Source of the DNA: Diphasiastrum complanatum
Lineage: Eukaryota > Streptophyta > Lycopodiopsida > Lycopodiales > Lycopodiaceae
DNA: 64,000 nucleotides
NCBI GenBank assembly: GCA_029204225.1
Contig: CM055103.1
Span: 48,551,958 to 48,615,957 of the forward strand
Direction of reading: 5' to 3'
Shown here: piece by piece, positions 55,219 through 64,000 of the stretch
How the letters are laid out: the number at the start of each line of letters is the position of its first letter
Position numbering within the stretch: position 1 is the first letter of the stretch
Notes under the pieces: generated by a model
What the model was told of the DNA's origin: nothing
Seen by the model: only the letters and a program-made list of their open reading frames with translations
Databases searched by the model: none
Made by a program: the position numbers and the translations under genes

Positions 55219-58200
55219 TTAAACAGTATAGTTTTGCTGTATAGTATTGATATCAAGTCCTTTCAGCCTGATAACAGACTCAACATGACCTTTCAAGGTA
55301 TGTACCTCCCTCAACCTGTTGAATTAGAACCATCAAAGTTTGATCAACAGTCAAAATACATTGGAACCATACAACCGATGTATAGCATTTCATCTATACT
55401 ACATTTTAATTGTTTCCCAAGGTAATGAACCTACAGTTGCATCTGTTCCCAGATTTTCATATCTCACACCACAGCATACCTGGCCATTTCTGCGCGTCGT
55501 TTTGCCTGCTCGGCAATGTCGGACATGTCTTTGTTTTCAGGAGCCATTTTTGTATCTGGAGGATGTAGACCATGGAGTGTTCTCTGAGCATGGGCCCACT
55601 GTGCCTCCCTTTGTCCCTTTCCGTAGTCCTTTTGTTTTGTAAATGCAGTCTGCACTCCAAATTTAAGCTCAATGATGAATACAGATCTACCTCAACAATG
55701 TCAAACTAAATGCAGTCTGTACCACAAGCTTAAGCTCAAATCGAATGAATACACTGTCTTACATCACTCAATTTGACTAAGAAGTAGGTATAATGCTCAA
55801 ATTTATCAGTGTCATAAAAAGGAACGTATCTCACTTCTGCTATTTCAAAACAGAGTATAATAAAATTAGCAAACTTCTGCTATTATATCGCAAGTTTTTC
55901 ACCTTCCGTTCAAATATAAGTTCCCATGCCTTTCCAGTAAATCCATAACGAACTGCGAACTTGATAAAATCTAAGGGAAAATAGAAGATGATGTTGTATA
56001 GCCAGATAATTCCAGCCCATCCCCAACCAATTCCGTGTATGGAAGCAAAGCCCCACTTTGCATACACTGCAAGGATTGTGGCAACCTGTAAGAGGTAAAT
56101 AGCAAATAAGTTTCTGAACACTAACAGGATAAAAGTGCAAATAGGCACAGTATTTTACACGGCATTCCTTGACATGAGCCTGTTGCCTACTCAAAAGAGG
56201 ACAAAAGACAAAAGTGCAGACTCTGAAACGCGAAGGCATGAGAAATTGTTCAAACCAAAAAACTTTTCACAATGAAGGAGGCCAAATTAGATGCTAAAAG
56301 AGAAGCAAAATCGATAACTTAAGAATACTTAAGATTGAAAAACCAGAGTATCTTTTTTTTGAACGAGCATAATTTTTGACATTAAGGGAAGAACTTACTA
56401 ACTGAGCAATCATAAAGGCAATGAAAAGCAAAGCCCCCGGTCTTTCAGTAAATGAAAAACCTCGTGACCGAGTAACAAAAATAAGTGCCTGACTGATAAT
56501 GCTGACTTGCAGGTACACTGCAGAGTTTTCCATATTGTGATGATCTCGGATATGCCTCACACTGAACTTGTCCTGTAATCCTCAAGATTTTAGCTTTATT
56601 TTGAAAATTATGAGATGGCAAAGCCTACTAGACCCCAATACACGGGTCTCACAATCAGAAATTTATATGCTGAAAAGTTTTTTGTACAAAATACAGCATG
56701 ACAATTGGAACTGTAAACATACCGGGAAAAAATTTGTCCTGTGCACAAGCCAGTAGAATACCACAGTCATTACTGCCATATATGTGCCCATAACAATCCC
56801 AGTGGCAAAGATTTCCCTCAGCTTCCAACTGTCAGGTAGGGGAGAAGGCTTCACACGATCTTTAGATATTGTCATTATGGTACCTGCAATGGTTAGGAAC
56901 ATTCAGTAAGATAACAAGGTAGCCAGATACTTAAAAAAGAAATCTATATGCTGTTCAAAATAAAAGTGAAGAATCATTGGTTGAAGTTTCTTTGATTAAT
57001 AGTAGAAAAAAACTGAGAAATTCAAGTGAGAAAACTGAAATTACTTGTGAAGCTAGCATGACAAATTAGAAGTGCCAAGGAAACAAAATATTATAATAGA
57101 GTTAAACTGAGCACAAAAAATATATTAATGCTTGTACAAATGTGAAACTTAGATCGCTGTAAGATGGTAGACCAACCATCATTCAGTATAGCAATGATCA
57201 GCACCATGAATGGCGAAAAGTCAAATTTCCATATCAGGGCGAGTAGCAAGAAACCCAACTGTGTAGACACATTCCTAGAATGTCAGAAAATCGAACTTAA
57301 ATACCTAAATTTCTTTACTTGTTTTTAAATGAAACTTGACTAATCCTAGCTCGAAGTGTTGCTTCTATGCACATTCAATAATGTATCACAAAAGTTCCTA
57401 AAAATGAATTTAAACCAGAATACTTAGCACATTAGACTTTGTCTGTTGCTTGGACTAGTAAACCAAGATGAATAGCAAGTCAAAGGGCCTTACCACAATA
57501 CGAATTGTGATAGAAACAGCATAAATCTGCAAACCAAAAAGGAAATCTCGAGCGTTAATTCTGCACTTTGAGGATGCATGGAATAAGCTCTCCTTGAGTT
57601 AAAAAATCACCTCCTAGTCAACAACAATGATAAGCAAGATTATTAAGAACATCACACAAGATGATTGACCGTTGTATCATATTAACCATGTCGTAGTTCA
57701 AACGAAAAACACTTACAGTGTAATTTTTCATTCTTTGAAAGATGGCACGACTTGTAAGCACTGCACTGATGATAACACTTAAACCTGGTTCTGTCAACAC
57801 TATGTCAGAAGCACTCCTTGCAGCATCAGTGGCATCTGCAACTGCAATACCAATATCTGCTTTCTTCAAAGCTGGTGCATCATTAACTCCATCACCAGTC
57901 ATTCCACATATGTGTTTACTCTCTTGTAATCTTTTCACAATCTCGTACTTGTGCTCTGCAAGAAGTGTGAAAAGAACGAGCGTGCATGAACAAGCACCTC
58001 TATTTCAACTAGGCAATAGCAGTATTTGAGCTTGTAATATCCGGAGCAAACATGGAAAGATTTGTGATCGTTCAGCAACAGATACAAAAAAAGTCTTGAA
58101 ATAAGTGGTGTGATGGTGAAGACTTTCTTTCCTCTACTTGAAGTTAGGGGTTCTCACAAATGAGGATATACAAGTCAGATACAAAAACAATAATCCTAGG

Positions 58201-61200
58201 AACTTATCATGAAAAATAATCTGCAGGTCTACATGACAAATAAATATAGACAGCAGCGAGATATTATCAAAATATACCTGGAAAAACTCCAGCAAAGCCA
58301 TCAGCCTTCTCTATCAATTCATCGACAGGCAATGCGGATAGCGACTCATCTTTATGTTTTCCAAGCAATGACGAAGATGGATACATATTTGTACCCATTC
58401 CCAGACGGCGACCTGTTTCTTTTGCAATAGCTAGCTGATCACCTGTTGAAAAGAGCGGCATCTCAGATTAAATTAAGATGTTATACTGATACTTCAATAT
58501 TTTTACAACCCCTGGACTGCAACAATAAAAGCTGACAAACAGAAAAGAAGCATCAATCTTTTCACCTGAAAATAAACTTGAGAGGGTTGTTCTCTTACCT
58601 GTGATCATCTTTACATTGACTCCAAGATCTAAAGCTCGGCGAATAGTTTCTGCGCTGTCGTGACGTGGGGGATCAAAGAGTGGCATTAGACCACAGAATT
58701 GCCAAGGACTACCAGCACTCTCCTTACTTTTTTCTGGCACTTCCTGCATGATAACAGCTTAGATTAAGAGATTGCATTCGTGAACAGACACAGTCAAACT
58801 CCAATATACCCAGTCATGTACTAATATTGATCGCATAATTTCTTGTCGAATGGAAATGTGCGTCCTCTAGACACTGATTTCATACCTGCCTAGCCACGCC
58901 AAGTGAACGTAGACCACGCTCTGCAAATTTATCTATGATTGCATGCACCTTGTTGGCGATCTCATCTTTGTTTGGTGCAAGTGCAAGAATCTGCAACCAA
59001 TGAACTGAGTAAGTTATATTTCTGACACAATTACGTGCTTCATAACAAAAACAACTGGAGGTTCCAAAAAGCACGTCACCTGCTCTGGAGCTCCCTTTGT
59101 TGCTCTATGCCAGTTTCCGTCAGAATCAATGTAGGTCAGAGCTGTACGCTTATCAACAGGATTAAAAGGTAAGAAGTGGACCTCTGTAATATTTGCACGA
59201 GCCTGCACTCAGAAAAGCCCCGAATTAGAATGCCTTAGTGCTCTCCTGTTCACTGTATGCTGGATCTAGCATCTAATTTGCCTTGCCAGAATGAAATGCT
59301 CACCTCCTTCGGGTCGGCTAGCATCCCAACAATCGCAGCGTCAATTGCATCTTGATTTTCTGTTCTTGAAGCTCTTGCAGCCAGCAAGACAACTCCCTCT
59401 TTATCCACACCTTTTGTAAAACACTGTGCAACAATAGAAAATCAAAATGATGAAATATATGCTATCGATCCAAAAATCGGTGCGAAGTCTTATTTCTTGC
59501 TTGTTTCCCTTATTCAATTGTAAGCATGTTTTCACATAGTTATTTTGCCATGACGATCTAAGAGCTTTGAAGATTAAACCAGGCAAGGATCTGTCATAGA
59601 ATGACAAATGCTATCTATTTACATGTTCTGAGCTGTTCTTCTACAAGATGATTACTTCAAAATTCAAAGAACTTACCTCAATCAAGTTCTTGTCAACAGA
59701 CAGTTTATTCAGAGTCAGAGTTCCAGTTTTGTCGCTACACAGCACATCCATGCCAGCCATTTCCTCAATAGCAGTCATACGTTTTGTGATGGCACCCTGC
59801 ATGAAAAAACATCAGGATATGCATTTATTGCATTTTCCTTAAGAAGATGGGGTCTGACTTATTGAATTATGCATCTTGACAACTTATTGATCGAATCAAA
59901 TAAACTTGTACACCTGCTGAGAGAGACGGTGGGATCCAATAGCCATAGTTACAGAAAGGACAGTTGGCATAGCAATGGGAATTCCACCAATAAGAAGCAC
60001 CAAGAGGTTGTTGATGCCATCACGATATTTTCGCTTTTGAATGGGGTACATGACGATAATTTCCACCACAATTCCAATAGCGATAGAGCAAATGCAGAAG
60101 TTCCCTATAGCAGTAAGAACCTGCAGATAGTAAACAAACCAAGTGACATAATTGTAGAAGTTACACATTTAGGAATCAACTCTTGTTACTGAGAGTTTAT
60201 CTGTAATAGCTTCAAAACCACAAGCCTGGGAATGCCAGCTATTTTGAAGTGATATACAAATGCAAAGGACTTTGAATATGCATATCATACCCCAAAAAGA
60301 TGAAAATAGCTTCCTATCCAATACAGAAAAAGAAAAGCTCAAAATTTGCAGTCAGTATGCTTACCTTCTGAAAGTGGCCCACTTGGTTCGTTGTATCAAC
60401 AAGGTGAGCCGCCTTTCCAAAAAAAGTGTGGACACCAGTTGCAATAACTACAGCATTTATTTCACCCTGCTTGCAGGTAGATCCTGAAAAAACTTCATCG
60501 CCTGGCTTTTTGGTGGTTGGCAGAGATTCTCCGGTAAGAGCAGACTGCAGGAACAACCAGTACTTTTTCAATTAAGACTGAACGACGAGCTATAATTTTC
60601 TATTCAAATCAGGAGGTAGAGCTCTATACCTGATCTATCTTCAAAGGATCGCCTTCAAGAAGGCGTGCATCTGCTGGGATAATATCTCCCAACTTTATGC
60701 TGACAATGTCTCCAGGAACAAGAATGACTGCATCCTTTTCCTCCCACTGTCCATCCCTCAAGACCTGAACCATTAGCCAACAACTGAATTAAGAAAGTGC
60801 AAAAAATTATTCAAATAGACAAAAAAACATCCCAAGATGGCCTTAATTTGTGCTTTTGTCATCCAAACGGAAGCATTCAAGACATAATCTTTAATTAGCA
60901 GTGATGCTGAATCTGATACCACTAAGAGATGTGTAACCTAGTTCCTATAGCTAGGCATCACTGCTGAATATAGAAAATGAAATTTTCCACAAATAGAATA
61001 CTATCTAGTTTTGCTCCTTAAGCAGTCAGAAAAAGGAGTAAATTTTCTGAAAAAGAAATTGGTATATTAGACCGTATATGAACAGAATACTAAGTGCAAT
61101 ATAGACCTTTGTCTTTGGTGCAAGCCTAGCCATCAATGCAGCTGCAGCATTCCCTGCATTGTTTTCCTCTATGAAACTGATAGTGGAGTTTATCACGAGC

Positions 61201-63589
61201 AAGACAATAATACCTAAAAAATCTTCCCAGTCTGGAGCTACACCCTGCAACAGCAGGTCGATAAAGTACTTCATCAGGCCAGATAGCATCATGATTTTTT
61301 CATTAAATTGAAAACATGGACTGCATCTTGAGAATGATGCAAGGATGAACACAAAAAAAAACTGGGATTTAAACCTCTTTTGCATACTATTTGCTTCATT
61401 GTCCATACCTGACCATTAGCCAAGGCTATTGCCATGATAGCTGCTGCCTCCATAACCCACGACAAAGGATTCCACATGAAACCAAGAAACTTCAAGATTT
61501 TGCTCTCCTGAATTTGCAAACAAGTTTCAGATTAGACTTGTTACATCAAAGCGAGCAAAATCTGACATTATGGTAAGTTAGAAGATTCTGCCCGTGTGCT
61601 CTAAATTCATCTTTAAGAGATGAATTTCGCAATGTGCACTATCAGCTATTGAAGTTGAAATCCCACGAAACTTTGTCAATCAAGCAAAAAGAATTCTAGC
61701 AATATCTTGAGTACAGATAACTTTGCCATGATAAATAGAGAGTAATATTCCTGAAAATTGGTAGATTTTAGAGAAGCGACCAAAAGTCATGCATCATTTG
61801 AATTGGCAAGAAGATATAAGGAAATAATGCAATTATAAAGGCTAATTTTGAGGTTAAATCTGGATGCATTAAAAGGTAAGCACAGGAACCATATGGCGTT
61901 AGGCAAGCATCAAGGTTCACGAACAGACAACGGACTGAAAATCAGCAATCACTAAGCCAAAGCTTGTGAAAGAAAAGCTTCTTCAAAAGTAGTAAGTTTT
62001 GAGAATAAAATAGCAACCTGAAGGCCAAATGAACTTGATAAGCAAAAACCTAGAGAATTTTTTTCACAGTTTTCTGAGCTGCAATCCATGTAGCAAGCTT
62101 CGAAAGTCAAAGAACAGTGTATGTAATATACATGCAATGAATCCACGAAGTAGACACTTCGTGATGAGTAAACATAAAGAGACAAAATCTTTACACCGGA
62201 GAATAGTACTGAAGGAAATTCTTACCTGGGAAACAACGTCAATAAAGAGAGAATTTTTCTGCAATTTGTGTATAGAGCTGGATGTAGGTTATAATGTCCA
62301 TTTGCAATATTTAATTTACCTCTTTTACTGTAATTTCCTGCACTTATCATCTTATCTAACAGTATATCTGACTACAGGTTGGCCTCCTTGCAATTAAGAG
62401 CACTTCAAAAAACAATGCATAATTATAAGGTCCGCAATTCTAGATGAATTCCAGAATATACAATGCCTAAGAAAGCACAAAAGAAAATCTAGATAAACTG
62501 CTCCTGATTGACAACAAATTTTGAGGAACAAACACATCAGATGCTACGATATGCAATTTTTGCAAGTATGAAAATTCTGTAAAACCTCCTTAACACAACC
62601 ATGAATTGATCAGCATATGGTGAAAGCTAGTAGATATCTGCTGAGAGAAAGTAATACAGGACAGCTGTGCCAAATGATTCCAAAATAGTGCAACCAGCTT
62701 ACATTGTCCATATACCCATGATGTTTTACCTTTTTAGAGTTAAGTGAACAAAGTTTATCCACAAGCTTAAAAAAAATGGAACACATGGGTTCAACACGGC
62801 TGTTGTTTCTTCCTTGTATGTCCTCATTTGTGCGGTGGAGTCTAACTCCTCACCTTAAGGAGACGAAAGCTACTCCTAACCAATTCATCTCTTATTGGAG
62901 GACCAACAGGACTTTAATTGAACAAGGATGAGTTACATAAATAGATCCACTTATGAACATGCACGGAATGAAACTAGAACAGCTATTCACAACGTCACAC
63001 ATTACCGATTTCTCTTCAAGCTTGTTCTGTCCGAAAATCCTCATGCGCTCTTCTCCTTCCGCTGTTGTAAGCCCATCTTCGGTACACCTTAATTGCTGGA
63101 AAACTTCCTCGATGGGTATACGCTCCTGAAAATCATGTATGCACCCAAGTTACTCTTTCTCCACTTCCTGATCTCAATGTGGACTGTAATGTCTACCCCC
63201 ATAGATTCTCATGATGGGGGCAGCATAATCATCTCACAGGGAAGCTTTAATCTTCTTGGGTTCAAGTGCTTAGCCTGGTATAGAGCAGAGTTTATAATTC
63301 CTCTGGTTGGCCTGCTCTTTTATTAGATCTGTTGAAGCCTGGCATTTAATCTCAAAACTTTGTGATTGAGGTTGCTATTGCTATTGTGCCTCTTAAAAAT
63401 TTGGTTAGAATCAATCAAGGCATTCAGACTTATGATTTGCTGCTGGAAGATTACTGCCTAGCTCTGCAGTTTAGCTATGCCATTGGTATTTTATTTTCCG
63501 TTTCACTGTTGAGAAGGAATGTGTAGCCATGTCTGATTGACTGACAAATGGATGCACTCATCTTGTCCTAATTGCTGTTTGGCATCAGA

Positions 63590-63669
<80 letters not shown>

Positions 63670-63863
63670 ACAGACCCTCTCTCAGAGTCATGATGGTGAT
63701 TTGCTGATGCAGACTTTATGATCAATGATGCTGGATATTCAATGCAAGTAATCAATAGAATAGAACGAGGAAGGCAGTAAGTGCTTACTAAATCAACGGT
63801 CTCATCATTGAGTCTTTCCAATCCAAGAGTTTTATCATTGGTAGGCTTCTCATTGCTATCCAT
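55219..63863 (-). CDS. Plasma-membrane H+-ATPase (P3A P-type ATPase), complete, 21 exons
   Basis: Exons (minus): 63863-63789, 63125-63006, 61507-61409, 61244-61107, 60764-60630, 60544-60365, 60120-59914, 59796-59677, 59423-59304, 59202-59080, 58990-58886, 58743-58599, 58442-58278, 57955-57717, 57526-57494, 57258-57177, 56883-56723, 56572-56399, 56085-55903, 55649-55480, 55315-55219. All introns are GT-AG, phases close, and the product is 956 residues. The enzyme pumps H+ out of the cell using ATP and energises nutrient uptake and expansion growth. Key sites: TGES at 193-196, phosphorylated Asp340 in CSDKTGTLT, 'KGAPEQ' nucleotide region, TGDGVNDAP from 597, and Asp695 of ILNDG (equivalent to AHA2 Asp684). 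The C-terminal autoinhibitory domain ends QQNYTV, whose penultimate Thr955 is the 14-3-3 phosphosite. The body is colinear with AHA2 with an offset of 11 from a longer N-terminus. Nothing in the sequence suggests it is not functional. Confidence 0.97.
61508..63005 (-). other. Intron 2 of the H+-ATPase gene, no other feature
   Basis: The largest intron of the gene (1498 bp), between the 'NKLEEKS' and 'ESKILKF' exons. It is AT-rich, and I see neither a nested ORF of note nor an LTR fragment inside it. Confidence 0.85.
63593..63664. repeat. (CT)36 microsatellite in intron 1 of the H+-ATPase gene
   Basis: 72 bp of pure CT (GA in the transcript), 125 bp downstream of the first exon's donor site in transcript order, followed by 'tttctcacagaccctctctc'. 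Confidence 0.97.
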
Positions 63864-64000
63864 TTTGACAGAGGTTGAGATTACTTGTGCTGATGCCGGG
63901 ACGTCAACGCAGACTAAGATGTGAACACACTGATCATAATTGCTTCACCTACTTTCCTAAAACAAGATCATCACAATAGCATATGAATTAAGAAGAATCG
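63864..64000 (-). promoter_or_regulatory. 5' UTR and upstream flank of the H+-ATPase gene (cut by window end)
   Basis: On the minus strand, a 'cttgttttaggaaagtagg' stretch near 63955 resembles a splice acceptor, so the 5' UTR may be split by an intron lying outside the window. No TATA box can be placed. No in-frame ATG lies upstream of 63863 within the 137 bases available. Confidence 0.4.

Overview
This is nuclear DNA of a land plant, almost certainly a seed plant with a transposon-rich genome. The window holds two intron-containing host genes, both on the minus strand, separated and flanked by layers of LTR retrotransposons. The evidence for a plant is a 21-exon plasma-membrane P-type H+-ATPase ending in the plant YTV 14-3-3 site, a cyclin with a retinoblastoma-type LxCxE motif, Copia and Gypsy (chromovirus) elements with plant-type domains, and GT-AG introns in AT-rich DNA. 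I cannot name the species.

Layout. 0-9.8 kb: a decayed Copia pol (minus) with its LTR-like flank, a broken Gypsy pol (minus), and a more complete chromodomain Gypsy (plus) followed by an LTR-like region with a TATA box and a long CT tract. 9.8-18.1 kb: an internally deleted Copia (minus), an internally deleted chromovirus with two LTRs about 98% alike (minus), and an LTR-like unit carrying a composite CT minisatellite. 18.1-26.4 kb: small Copia remnants, an unassigned 105-codon ORF, minisatellites, a histone H3 pseudogene exon, and gag/protease of another Gypsy. 27.6-32.75 kb: a six-exon divergent D-type-like cyclin (minus). 35.1-50.3 kb: two Copia fragments pointing away from each other, then a Gypsy pol (plus). 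The Gypsy ends abruptly at an unfamiliar element with a coiled-coil ORF region, and that element is split by a complete gag-only Copia element with 700-bp LTRs and a 5-bp target duplication. 50.4-52.7 kb: an LTR-like unit, a solo Copia LTR and a second, inverted copy of the histone H3 pseudogene segment. 55.2-63.9 kb: the H+-ATPase gene (minus), with its start 137 bases from the window end.

The host genes are unrelated in function: one makes the proton-motive force at the plasma membrane and the other is a probable cell-cycle regulator. Splice phases were checked by hand and close exactly for both genes (957 codons for the ATPase, 497 codons for the cyclin, each including the stop). The most notable non-host structures are the gag-only Copia nested in the unidentified element, the inverted pair of H3 pseudogenes, and a 58-bp inverted copy of gag that bridges a gag-to-RNase H deletion in the 12.9-17.3 kb Gypsy. 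I saw no CRISPR array, operon, tRNA or rRNA gene.
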